A stretch of DNA of 34,874 nt from the NCBI GenBank assembly GCA_023229985.1, contig JALNYF010000019.1, forward strand, positions 1 through 34,874, in the 5' to 3' direction. Position numbers and translations under genes: made by a program. How positions within the stretch are numbered: position 1 is the first letter of the stretch; each line of letters starts with the position of its first letter. The stretch is from Bacteroidales bacterium. Lineage in GTDB: Bacteria > Bacteroidota > Bacteroidia > Bacteroidales > WCHB1-69. Positions 15,695 to 24,154 of the stretch are shown here, one piece after another. The notes under the pieces were generated by a model. It saw only the letters and a list, made by a program, of their open reading frames with translations, was not told the DNA's origin and did not search any database.

Positions 15695-18169
15695 TTATTT
15701 TTTATTCTTAATTCTCATTCCGTAGAAAGAGCGATATACGAAAATCAAGCCGACTATTAGGAAAAATGTGCCGATATAAGGAGTATAGTCGGTGGTGGCG
15801 GCTAATGCGTTGGCTTCGCCCAAGTATTCGCCATCGGCGTTCATCAAACCTTGTGCGGTCAGTTTCATCAGGATGGCAATTTCAACGGCGAGCATGCCGA
15901 AAAGTGTGGAAAACTTGATGATTGGATTCATGGCAACCGATGCAGTGTCTTTGTATGGGTCGCCAACCGTATCACCAATAACAGAAGCAGCGTGCAGGTC
16001 GGTATTTTTTTCTTTTAAATCAACTTCAATTACTTTTTTCGCGTTGTCCCAGGCACCGCCCGCATTGGCCATATAGATTGCTTGGAATAAGCCAAAGATG
16101 GCGATGGAAATGAGGTATGCAACGAAAAAATTGGGGTCGAAGAAAGCAAATGAGAGCGTTAAACAGAAGATGACGGCAAAGATGTTCCACATCCCTTGTT
16201 GTGCGTATTGAGTACAAATTCGTACAACGGTTTTGGAATCTTCAATGGAGGCTTCCGTCTCGTTGAGGTTGAGGTTTTTCTTGATAAATTCCACTGCGCG
16301 ATAAGCTCCGGTGGTAACAGCTTGCAAGGAGGCTCCGCTGAACCAGTAGATAACGGCGCCACCAGTGATGAATCCCAAAATAACCGGAGCACTGGTTAAG
16401 CTGATTTGCAGTAAATTAAAACGTTCCAATAACAGGATAATGGCAAAAATCATCGTGGTGGCTCCCACAACTGCCGTGCCGATCAGTACCGGTTTGGCAG
16501 TCGCCTTGAACGTATTGCCGGCACTGTCGTTGGCTTCTAAGAAGTGTTTTCCCTTTTCAAAATCAGGGGTAAAGCCATACTCTTTTTCAATATCCGATTT
16601 AATGGCAGGAATTTTTTCTATTTGTGATAATTCAAAAACGGATTGTGCGTTGTCGGTTACCGGTCCGTAGCTGTCCACCGCAATGGTAACGGGACCCATT
16701 CCCAAGAATCCAAAAGCCACTAATCCAAAAGCAAAGATGGAGTAATAACTCCCAAAAACTTCCAATCCTTTCGCGGAAAAGAAGAATGCTGCCAACATCA
16801 ATGCTACTAATACAATACCTTTCCAAAAAGCACTGAAGTTACCCGCAACCATTCCCGACAAAATGGTAAGTGAGGCGCCTCCTTCGCGGGAAGCGGTGAC
16901 CACTTCTTGCACGTGACGGGATTTGGAACTTGTAAATGCTTTGGTAAGTTCCGGAATGATGGCAGCCGCTAAGGTCCCCAAACTGATGATGGAAGCCAAT
17001 CGCCACCACATATCTTCGGAAACCTGTATGCTCGCCATGACGGAATCTCCCGATGCCAATGCATAATTATTAAAAAGTAAATAACTGATAATGAACGTAA
17101 CAGCTATGGAAACGAAGGAGGTTATCCATACCAAAGAGGTGAGCGGATTTTCAAAATTGAAGTTGGAAGCGTATTGATATTTAGCTTTGCAAATCCAATG
17201 ATTAATTTCGTATGAAAGGAAAGAAGTAAAAACCATCAAAATACGCATAGCAAAAATCCAAGTGATGAGTAAAGCTTGGATTTCTACGTTCGCGATGGCA
17301 AGAATGATAAAAGAGATGAGCGCAACGCCTGTAACTCCGTATGTTTCAAATCCATCGGCAGTTGGTCCGACGCTGTCGCCGGCGTTATCGCCCGTACAAT
17401 CGGCAATTACCCCCGGATTGCGCGGGTCATCTTCGCCAATTTTGAAAATTACCTTCATCAAGTCGGAACCAATGTCTGCAATTTTGGTAAAAATACCGCC
17501 CGCAATTCGTAATGCACTTGCACCTAACGATTCGCCAATGGCAAACCCGATCAAGCAAGCCCCGGCACTCTTCGCCGGAACAAACAACAAAATTATCAAC
17601 ATCAGAATTAACTCAATGGTAATCAGCAATAAGCCGACACTCATACCCGATTGAAGAGGAATGGCAACTACCTGCCACGGCTTTCCACGCAAAGAAGCAA
17701 ACGACGTGCGGCAATTCGCAAATGTGTTGATTCGAATCCCAAACCACGCAACAATGTACGAACCCGAAATGCCCAAAACTGTCCATAATAAGACTGTCAA
17801 TACTTGCGGCACCGACTTCCCGCTGAGAAATCCAAAATAGAAAACTATGGCTGCGCCGATAATTGCAAAAAGTATTAATAAAAACTTGCCTTGTTGCAAT
17901 AAATAAGTTTTACAAGTTTCATATATATTTGTAGAAACATTCTTCATGGAAGCATGTACCGGATATTTTTTTATGCGAATAGCTTGCACCAAACCAAAAA
18001 TCAGACCTAAAAAAACAATGATAGAGCCCCAAAATAATAGGGATCTCCCTGTAATTGCCCCGTTAAAAAAACTTACATCCGTAAAGTCCGGTATGGTTAA
18101 ATCTGCTTCTCCGGCGAAAGTAAAGAGTGGAACAAACAATAAACTTAATAGTAATATATTTTTTTTCAT
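15695..18169 (-). CDS. hppA: Membrane-bound ion-pumping pyrophosphatase
   Basis: The 824-residue, roughly 16-helix protein carries the pyrophosphate-binding motifs DDPRNP (247-252) and DCTGDNAGDSVGPTADG (257-273), plus the later GDTVGDPYKDTASVAMNP loop near the C-terminus. It hydrolyses PPi and pumps Na+ or H+ across the inner membrane. Ala447 in GNFSA occupies the position where K+-dependent enzymes carry alanine. Glu213 in GFAIGESLGAS could be an ion-selectivity residue, but Na+ versus H+ cannot be settled by eye. The protein is longer than most relatives and begins with a signal-like hydrophobic segment and an extra N-terminal stretch. A TAcaTTTG promoter lies upstream. Confidence 0.93.
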   Translation of the reverse strand: MKKNILLLSLLFVPLFTFAGEADLTIPDFTDVSFFNGAITGRSLLFWGSIIVFLGLIFGLVQAIRIKKYPVHASMKNVSTNIYETCKTYLLQQGKFLLILFAIIGAAIVFYFGFLSGKSVPQVLTVLLWTVLGISGSYIVAWFGIRINTFANCRTSFASLRGKPWQVVAIPLQSGMSVGLLLITIELILMLIILLFVPAKSAGACLIGFAIGESLGASALRIAGGIFTKIADIGSDLMKVIFKIGEDDPRNPGVIADCTGDNAGDSVGPTADGFETYGVTGVALISFIILAIANVEIQALLITWIFAMRILMVFTSFLSYEINHWICKAKYQYASNFNFENPLTSLVWITSFVSIAVTFIISYLLFNNYALASGDSVMASIQVSEDMWWRLASIISLGTLAAAIIPELTKAFTSSKSRHVQEVVTASREGGASLTILSGMVAGNFSAFWKGIVLVALMLAAFFFSAKGLEVFGSYYSIFAFGLVAFGFLGMGPVTIAVDSYGPVTDNAQSVFELSQIEKIPAIKSDIEKEYGFTPDFEKGKHFLEANDSAGNTFKATAKPVLIGTAVVGATTMIFAIILLLERFNLLQISLTSAPVILGFITGGAVIYWFSGASLQAVTTGAYRAVEFIKKNLNLNETEASIEDSKTVVRICTQYAQQGMWNIFAVIFCLTLSFAFFDPNFFVAYLISIAIFGLFQAIYMANAGGAWDNAKKVIEVDLKEKNTDLHAASVIGDTVGDPYKDTASVAMNPIIKFSTLFGMLAVEIAILMKLTAQGLMNADGEYLGEANALAATTDYTPYIGTFFLIVGLIFVYRSFYGMRIKNKK

Positions 18170-18229
18170 AGAATAATATATTGATTATCAATAAATTAAT
18201 GATTACGCTCACAAAGTCTGCTTGCGCTG

Positions 18230-18237
18230 CAAATGTA
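18230..18237 (-). promoter_or_regulatory. Bacteroidota -7 box for hppA
   Basis: The minus strand reads TACATTTGCAGCG, an exact TAnnTTTG box extended by CAGC as in the tRNA promoters. It gives a leader of about 55 bases before the hppA ATG. A convincing -33 box is not visible. Confidence 0.6.
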
Positions 18238-18247
18238 CGATTTTTTT

Positions 18248-18280
18248 TAAAAGCCAGAATATTTTTTTAAAGTATTGGCT
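18248..18280 (-). terminator. Possible terminator of the pepD/serine hydrolase unit
   Basis: On the minus strand AGCCA (18276-18280) pairs with TGGCT (18252-18256), with some further A-T pairing inside. It is followed by TTTT and then an A run. The stem is short and bulged, so the call is tentative. It sits between the serine hydrolase stop and the hppA promoter, where a terminator is expected. Confidence 0.35.
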
Positions 18281-18315
18281 ATTAATAATTTATTCTTAAT
18301 AACTAGGAAAGATGG

Positions 18316-19479
18316 TCACGCGCCGCAAAGAATGTGCAGAACTTGGCTGGTTTTCCCGATATGCGCGCGATTGCAGTAATTGCTCAAGAATACCATATAA
18401 ATATCTTTTTCGGGGTAATAAAGGAAAACGTGGTGATAACCGTGCCATAAGCCGCCGTGATAGATCAATGTGCCATATTCAGGGCTCTCTTCAATTCGGA
18501 AGCCGTAGCCGTACAATTCTTCAGGAAAGCGTCCGTTGTTGAGTTTGTTTTCGGGAGTTGTCGCCATTTTGACATATTTTTCTGGAATGATTTGATTGGA
18601 AAAGAAAGCTTTTTTCCAGCGAAACAAATCCTCTGCGGTTGAATAAAGACCTTTATCGCCGAAAGTGCCATCCAAATATTTCAATGGTTGAGGTATCCCT
18701 TGTTTATAATGTCCTAATGCACAACCTAATTTTTCTCGTGTGTCGGCAATTTGAGTTACGACGCACGAACGGGACATTCCTGCCGGAAGAAAAATGTTTT
18801 TTTGTACATATTCTTCAAATGGGACTCCCGAAACTTGCTCCACAATGGCGGTTAAAAGGATATAATTGGTGTTGATGTATTCAAAATTCTCGCCGGGATT
18901 GAAATTTATTATCGGTTTTTCTTTTTCTAAAAGATTAATAATATCTTGATTACTAACAAGATGCGAGGTGTCAAACCAGCTTTCTTTGAAGTCGAAATAT
19001 TCCGGTAAACCGGAAGTGTGGGTCAGTAAATGATGAATGGTAATGTTATAGTAAGGGAGTTGCGGAAAATAGCGCGTCAGCAGGTCGGAGAGAGCCATTT
19101 TATTTTCGGATACCAATTTTAAGATGGCGGTTGCCGTAAATTGTTTGGAAACGGAGGCTAATTCAAAACGGGTGGTATCACCGATGAAATTGGCGCTGTC
19201 GGTAGGACTTTGGGTAAGTGATTTGAAGCCGTTTGTCCGTTTGACAAGAATTTCATCGTTTTGTGCGATGAGAAGAGTTCCGTTTAATTTTTTGCATACT
19301 TCATCGGCAAAAGCGGTGATCTCTTTTTGTTTCAATTGTTGATTTACATCGTCAAAAACCGCATTTACCTCTGCAAGGCTTAACGATTGCAGAGGCTTTG
19401 ACGGTTTATTTTGGGGATAAATTTGCGAAAAGAGAGAGAAAGGAAGGAGGACAAGTAAGAGGAGATTGATTCGTTTCAT
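18316..19479 (-). CDS. Serine hydrolase of the beta-lactamase/class C penicillin-binding family
   Basis: The 387-residue protein has a signal peptide (MKRINLLLLVLLPFSLFSQ) and the three class C marks: SxxK at 109-112 (SVSK), YxN at 201-203 (YIN) and HGG at 341-343 in place of KTG. IHHLLTHTSGLPEY is typical of this family. The protein is probably periplasmic. Members include D-aminopeptidases, esterases and carboxypeptidases, so the substrate cannot be named, and a role in antibiotic resistance is not implied. It follows pepD by 7 bases. Confidence 0.85.
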   Translation of the reverse strand: MKRINLLLLVLLPFSLFSQIYPQNKPSKPLQSLSLAEVNAVFDDVNQQLKQKEITAFADEVCKKLNGTLLIAQNDEILVKRTNGFKSLTQSPTDSANFIGDTTRFELASVSKQFTATAILKLVSENKMALSDLLTRYFPQLPYYNITIHHLLTHTSGLPEYFDFKESWFDTSHLVSNQDIINLLEKEKPIINFNPGENFEYINTNYILLTAIVEQVSGVPFEEYVQKNIFLPAGMSRSCVVTQIADTREKLGCALGHYKQGIPQPLKYLDGTFGDKGLYSTAEDLFRWKKAFFSNQIIPEKYVKMATTPENKLNNGRFPEELYGYGFRIEESPEYGTLIYHGGLWHGYHHVFLYYPEKDIYMVFLSNYCNRAHIGKTSQVLHILCGA

Positions 19480-19486
19480 TCATCTG

Positions 19487-20941
19487 TTATTTTAAGATTC
19501 GTAGAAATTCTAAAGTTAAGTCCCAGCACATTTTGACGGTGGCAATTTCCAATTTTTCGTCCGGTGAGTGAACGCCGCGGAGGGTAGGACCGAAGGAAAC
19601 CATGTCCAATCCCGGGTATTTCTGGGAGAAAAGACCGCATTCCAAGCCGGCGTGAATGGCTTTTACTTTTGGTTCTTTATGGAAAACGTTTTGGTAAGCA
19701 GTTACTAATGCTTTCAGGGCATTGGAATCGGGATTGGGTTCCCAACCCGGATAGCCATCAGAGTTAACAACCTCTGCCCCAATCATATAAAAAGTTGTAG
19801 AAACTCTTTCCACGGCGGCTTGTTTTTTAGATTCCACCGAGCTTCGTTGGCTGGTGCAGATGATGATGCGGTCGTTTTCAATTTTAACAGAAGCTAAATT
19901 GCTGGATGTTTCTACCAAGTTTTCAATATCTTGCGACATGGCAAAAACGCCGTGAGGGCAAACGTAAAGTGAGTTCATGAGGTCAATTTGGATGCCTTCT
20001 TCTAAAATTTTGGTGGGCATTTTTGCCGGTTCGAAACTTACATTAACGTCGGGATCCGTTTGATGAAATTCGTTTTTCATTGTTTGGTTGAAGGCGGTGA
20101 CGTAGTTTTCGAAACCTTTCTTTTCTGATTCGGGAATGGTAACCACTGCGAAACCTTCGCGGGCGATGGCGTTGCGGAGGTTTCCGGCTTTAATGTCAGC
20201 GATTCGCATATCGAAATCCTGGTAGGCGTTCCACAAAAGGCGGTTTAATATTTTGACGGCGTTGCCTAATCCTTTGTTGATGTCGTCGCCGGAGTGACCG
20301 CCTTTTAATCCGTTGACCGTGATTGTATAGGCGATGCTCTTGGAAGGTACTTTTTCGTAGTCGCAGTCTATCATTGCGGTGGTATCTTTCCCGCCGGCGC
20401 AGCCGATAAAAAATTCGCCTTCGTCTTCCGAATCCAAATTGAGCAGCATTTTCCCTTTCATAAAGTTGGGTTGTAGCGCAAATGCGCCGGTCATTCCCAT
20501 TTCTTCATCAACGGTAAACAGGGCTTCCAGCGGACCGTGTTCAATCTCTTTACTTTCCAATAGTGCCAAAGTGATGGCAACGCCAATACCGTCATCGGCA
20601 CCGAGGGTGGTACCTTTGGCTTTAATCCAGCCGTTGTCGACATAAGGCTGAATACTGTCTTTGGTAAAGTCGAATTTAGTCGTGGCATTTTTTTCACACA
20701 CCATATCCACGTGACTTTGCAAAATAAGCGGAGTGACGTTTTCTTTTCCGGCGGTGGCAGGTTTAGAAATCAAGACGTTGCCTCTTTCGTCGCGTTTGGC
20801 TTCTAAATTCCATTGTTTCGCTAGGTCTAACAGCCATGCTACCACTTTATCTTCTTTCCCTGATGGACGGGGAATATTACAAATTTCATTAAAAAAATAA
20901 AAAACTCTTTCCGGTTGCAGATTCAAAATTTCGTTGCTCAT
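19487..20941 (-). CDS. pepD: Aminoacyl-histidine dipeptidase (peptidase D, M20 family)
   Basis: The 484-residue cytosolic metallopeptidase has the expected di-zinc ligands and catalytic residues: H77 and D79 (QSHVDM), D116 (LGADDGIG), E146/E147 (VDEEMG), D170 (LNLDSED), and H458 (GVHSP) near the end. HAGLECG at 430-436 is also typical of PepD. It cleaves dipeptides such as Xaa-His to free amino acids. The start is supported by a TAtaTTTGCAGCC promoter 46 bases upstream. It forms a two-gene unit with the serine hydrolase. Confidence 0.95.
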   Translation of the reverse strand: MSNEILNLQPERVFYFFNEICNIPRPSGKEDKVVAWLLDLAKQWNLEAKRDERGNVLISKPATAGKENVTPLILQSHVDMVCEKNATTKFDFTKDSIQPYVDNGWIKAKGTTLGADDGIGVAITLALLESKEIEHGPLEALFTVDEEMGMTGAFALQPNFMKGKMLLNLDSEDEGEFFIGCAGGKDTTAMIDCDYEKVPSKSIAYTITVNGLKGGHSGDDINKGLGNAVKILNRLLWNAYQDFDMRIADIKAGNLRNAIAREGFAVVTIPESEKKGFENYVTAFNQTMKNEFHQTDPDVNVSFEPAKMPTKILEEGIQIDLMNSLYVCPHGVFAMSQDIENLVETSSNLASVKIENDRIIICTSQRSSVESKKQAAVERVSTTFYMIGAEVVNSDGYPGWEPNPDSNALKALVTAYQNVFHKEPKVKAIHAGLECGLFSQKYPGLDMVSFGPTLRGVHSPDEKLEIATVKMCWDLTLEFLRILK

Positions 20942-20986
20942 AATTATTTGGGTTTAAAGATGATTAAAAATAAAGATTTACGGCTG

Positions 20987-20994
20987 CAAATATA
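20987..20994 (-). promoter_or_regulatory. Bacteroidota -7 box for pepD
   Basis: The minus strand reads TATATTTGCAGCC. The box plus the CAGCC extension is the same as in the two tRNA promoters. No TTTG is found at the -33 position. Confidence 0.6.
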
Positions 20995-21152
20995 CTTTAA
21001 AAATATCATAGGGAGGACATCAGTTTCAATCTTTTTTTTTAATAATGATCTGTATAAAAAATGGAAGGGGAGGGAAAAAAAGATGGTGTAAAAAATAAGA
21101 TGTTGATAATGAGGTATTTTTTGTCATTGAATAAAAAAATAAAAAAGATGAT

Positions 21153-21189
21153 GAAAGTGCTTTTTATTTTGAAAAAAAGTGTAATTTTG
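21153..21189 (+). promoter_or_regulatory. Promoter of the tRNA-Leu/Gly/Gly cluster
   Basis: TAATTTTG at 21182-21189 is an exact -7 box. GAAAGTGCTT (21153-21162) lies 19 bases upstream of it, the same spacing as GAAAGTGTTG before the tRNA-Glu -7 box. The -33 element itself is a poor TTTG match (GCTT). The box is followed by CAGCCTCAAAA, as for tRNA-Glu. Confidence 0.7.
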
Positions 21190-21223
21190 CAGCCTCAAAA
21201 ATTGAGAAGGTTCTTTGAACGAT

Positions 21224-21308
21224 GCCTTGGTGGTGGAATTGGTAGACACGCGGGACTTAAAATCCCGTGATCATTGCGATCGTGCGGGTTCAAGTCCCGC
21301 CCGAGGTA
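21224..21308 (+). tRNA. tRNA-Leu (anticodon TAA)
   Basis: The 85-base class II tRNA has acceptor stem GCCTTGG/CCGAGGT, anticodon stem CGGGA/TCCCG around the loop CTTAAAA (anticodon TAA), a long variable arm (TGATCATTGCGATCG) and T arm GCGGG-TTCAAGT-CCCGC. The discriminator is A21308, and CCA is not encoded. It is the first of three tRNAs in one transcript. Confidence 0.96.
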
Positions 21309-21318
21309 CATAAAATAA

Positions 21319-21391
<73 letters not shown>

Positions 21392-21400
21392 CTATTTTTC

Positions 21401-21473
<73 letters not shown>

Positions 21474-21483
21474 CCAATTTCCA

Positions 21484-21520
21484 AATAATGCCCGATCAGA
21501 CGATTGGGCATTATTGTTTT
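21484..21520 (+). terminator. Rho-independent terminator of the tRNA cluster
   Basis: AATAATGCCC (21484-21493) pairs with GGGCATTATT (21506-21515), extended inwards by GAT/ATT with a wobble pair. It is followed by GTTTT. It lies 10 bases after the second tRNA-Gly. Confidence 0.85.
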
Positions 21521-21679
21521 ATATAATTGAAAATCAAGAATCTATATATAAACGATTTTTCTTCCCTGAATGGGTACCATATTTCACCCCCATGTGAGGC
21601 ACTGAAAATTAGAATTAAAATCACAAACTTCTGGAGGAAATTCATAAAAATAAATAAAACTCTTTACCCAAAAAAAATG

Positions 21680-21687
21680 TATTTTTG
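21680..21687 (+). promoter_or_regulatory. Bacteroidota -7 box for the Kef-type antiporter gene
   Basis: TATTTTTG followed by CC, 26 bases before the ATG at 21714. The -33 region is poor. Confidence 0.5.
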
Positions 21688-21713
21688 CCAATTATTTCTC
21701 AAATACGATTGAC

Positions 21714-23468
21714 ATGCATGATAATTTGCATATAGTCACAGATTTAGCACTTATTTTAATCTCTGCGGGGTTTATCACGATTATTTTTAAACTGCTAAAA
21801 CAGCCATTGGTGTTGGGCTATATTGTAGCAGGTTTTATTGTTGGACCACATTTTAAATTATTTCCCACGGTCATAGAACAAACAGGGGTTGAAGAGTGGT
21901 CAGAAATTGGTATCATCTTTTTACTTTTTGCGTTAGGGCTTGAATTTAGTTTTAAAAAACTTTTGAAAGTGGGCAGTACAGCCGTGATTGGTGCTGCAGC
22001 GGAAATAATAACCATGATGTGCATCGGCTTCTTGACAGGCTATTTGCTCGGTTGGTCATCGATGGAAAGCATCTTTTTGGGCGGTATGTTGGCGATGTCT
22101 TCCACCACCATCATTATCAAGGCTTTTGATGATATGGGATTGAAAAAACAGCAATTCGCCGACATTACCATGGTGATATTAATCATACAAGACCTCGTTG
22201 CCATTGTGATGATGGTCTTACTATCGACCGCCGCCGCCAGTCAAAAGTTCGCCGGTATGGAGATGCTTTGGTGCATCGGGAAATTGATATTTTTCATGGT
22301 GCTTTGGTTCGTGGTGGGCATATCGATTATTCCCACTTTTTTTAGAAAAGCAAAAAAATATATCAATCACGAAACATTGCTGATTTTATCCATCGGATTA
22401 TGTTTCGGAATGGTATTGTTTGCCAATGCTGTCGGTTTTTCGTCTGCCCTTGGCGCATTCGTGATGGGTTCCATCTTGTCGGAAACCGTTGAAGGAGAAC
22501 ATATTCAAAGTCTCATCAAGAGTATCAAAGACCTTTTCGGCGCGATTTTCTTTGTGTCGGTGGGTATGATGGTCGATCCCCACATACTGGTCGAATATTG
22601 GGGCATTATCCTTGTTCTTACCGTTATTGTTTTGTTTATAAAATCCTTTGTTTCATCTGCAGGGCTGATATTTGCCGGTAGATCTTTACAAGTATCGCTC
22701 GCCACCGGTTTTAGCCTGGCACAAATTGGGGAATTTGCCTTCATTATTGCCTCCTTGGGCGTATCGCTCGGCGTCATGCGCCCCTTCATCTATCCTATTA
22801 TTGTGGCAGTCGCCGTCATCACCACTTTCACAACTCCTTACTACATCCGTTTAGCCGACCCCGTTTACCGTTTGCTTAATAAAAAATTACCTCCCGAATT
22901 TATCAAAAAAATAGACGGTTACAGCATCACGGTAAACAATATTAAAGTGTCCCAAAGTTGGAACAAAATTATCAGACTTTCCCTTACGCGCACCATCGTT
23001 TTTGCCGTTATTTGCATTTGTGTGATTATTCTGTCGTTTAATTATTTTTATCCGTTCACTCTCAAACAATTAGGGAATATGTTACCCGTAGTCGCCATTA
23101 ATACCATTAATTGTCTGGTTACTTTGGTGTTGATGTCACCGTTTTTGTATGGATTGATAAAACATGGCAGTCGCGCTCAAGAAGAGTATGCCGTTTTGTG
23201 GCGCGAAAATAAATACAACCAAATAGTGATTGTGGCCTGGAGTTTGCTTCGTATTTTTACAGCTTGTTTCTTCGTGATTCTTGTTCTTTCCAAATGTTTT
23301 AAATTCACACCGTGGGTCATTGGACTGATCGCCATTTCCATTATCATTTTTATCGCTTTATCTCGCCATGTATTAAAAAGATATGTAAAAATTGAAAAGA
23401 ATTTTATGCAAAATCTCAATGCCAAAGAGATGGAAAATCCCGAAGACCAAGAAACTAAAAAAGAATAA
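21714..23468 (+). CDS. Kef-type cation:proton antiporter (CPA2 family)
   Basis: The 584-residue protein has the CPA2 exchanger core of about 12 helices. Features include QPLVLGYIVAGFIVGPH (30-46), FLLFALGLEFSF (69-80) and the ion-binding aspartate of IIQDLVAI (D160). The core is followed by two further hydrophobic stretches between about 425 and 560 and a charged tail. It would exchange K+ or Na+ for H+ across the inner membrane. There is no TrkA-N/RCK nucleotide-binding domain of the kind found in E. coli KefB/C, so gating by that route is not expected. The cutC gene follows after 2 bases, suggesting co-translation. Confidence 0.88.
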   Translation: MHDNLHIVTDLALILISAGFITIIFKLLKQPLVLGYIVAGFIVGPHFKLFPTVIEQTGVEEWSEIGIIFLLFALGLEFSFKKLLKVGSTAVIGAAAEIITMMCIGFLTGYLLGWSSMESIFLGGMLAMSSTTIIIKAFDDMGLKKQQFADITMVILIIQDLVAIVMMVLLSTAAASQKFAGMEMLWCIGKLIFFMVLWFVVGISIIPTFFRKAKKYINHETLLILSIGLCFGMVLFANAVGFSSALGAFVMGSILSETVEGEHIQSLIKSIKDLFGAIFFVSVGMMVDPHILVEYWGIILVLTVIVLFIKSFVSSAGLIFAGRSLQVSLATGFSLAQIGEFAFIIASLGVSLGVMRPFIYPIIVAVAVITTFTTPYYIRLADPVYRLLNKKLPPEFIKKIDGYSITVNNIKVSQSWNKIIRLSLTRTIVFAVICICVIILSFNYFYPFTLKQLGNMLPVVAINTINCLVTLVLMSPFLYGLIKHGSRAQEEYAVLWRENKYNQIVIVAWSLLRIFTACFFVILVLSKCFKFTPWVIGLIAISIIIFIALSRHVLKRYVKIEKNFMQNLNAKEMENPEDQETKKE

Positions 23469-23470
23469 TA

Positions 23471-24154
23471 ATGTTACCCATCTTATTAGAAGTATGTGCT
23501 AATTCGCTCGAATCTGCGAGCCGTGCCGAAAGTGCCGGTGTCAAACGCATTGAACTGTGCCGCAACCTTGAAATTGGCGGACTAACTCCATCTTATGATG
23601 ATATTCGCTACTGTGTAAATAACTTATCTTTAGATACTTATGTCCTTATCCGCCCCAGAGCAGGCGACTTCTGCTATCACCCCACCGAATTTGATGAAAT
23701 ACTTCGCGATATTCACTTTTGCCAATCTGTCGGCGCAAAAGGCGTTGTGGTGGGGTTCCTCCACCCCGATTTGTCCGTTGATACGGAAAAATGTAAGACG
23801 GCAATTCAAGCTGCCGGTAACATGCAAGTCACCTTCCACCGCGCTTTCGACCGCTGCCTTCATTGGTCGGTCGCCTTAGAACAAATTATCGAATGTGGAT
23901 TTCATCGAATCCTGACTTCCGGTCAGCGCAAAACCGCGGAAGAAGGAATCGATATACTGAAACAAATTGTAAAACAAGCAGATAATAGGATTACCATTCT
24001 GGCTGGTGCCGGCATTAATTCATCCAATGTTGCTCGAATTATTAAAGAAACCGGTGTGAGAGAGGTTCACGGAAGTTGCAAAACAGAGGGCTGCATGAGC
24101 GACCTCAACGAAATTATCAGAACATTAAATATTATTAATACTTTCAATCAATGA
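23471..24154 (+). CDS. cutC: CutC family protein
   Basis: The 227-residue TIM-barrel protein matches CutC in length and motifs: LLEVCANSLESA at the N-terminus, RIELCRNLEIGGLTPS (26-41), VLIRPRAGDFCY, VTFHRAFDRC and RILTSGQ. CutC was linked to copper homeostasis, but that role is disputed and a hydrolase-like activity has been proposed in the wider family. The gene is 2 bases after the antiporter, and its stop overlaps the next start by 4 bases (ATGA). Confidence 0.93.
   Translation: MLPILLEVCANSLESASRAESAGVKRIELCRNLEIGGLTPSYDDIRYCVNNLSLDTYVLIRPRAGDFCYHPTEFDEILRDIHFCQSVGAKGVVVGFLHPDLSVDTEKCKTAIQAAGNMQVTFHRAFDRCLHWSVALEQIIECGFHRILTSGQRKTAEEGIDILKQIVKQADNRITILAGAGINSSNVARIIKETGVREVHGSCKTEGCMSDLNEIIRTLNIINTFNQ

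Noticed and set aside
21061..21270. Open frame of 69 codons before and into tRNA-Leu
   Set aside because: It runs through the tRNA promoter and half of the tRNA gene and has a lysine-rich low-complexity sequence.
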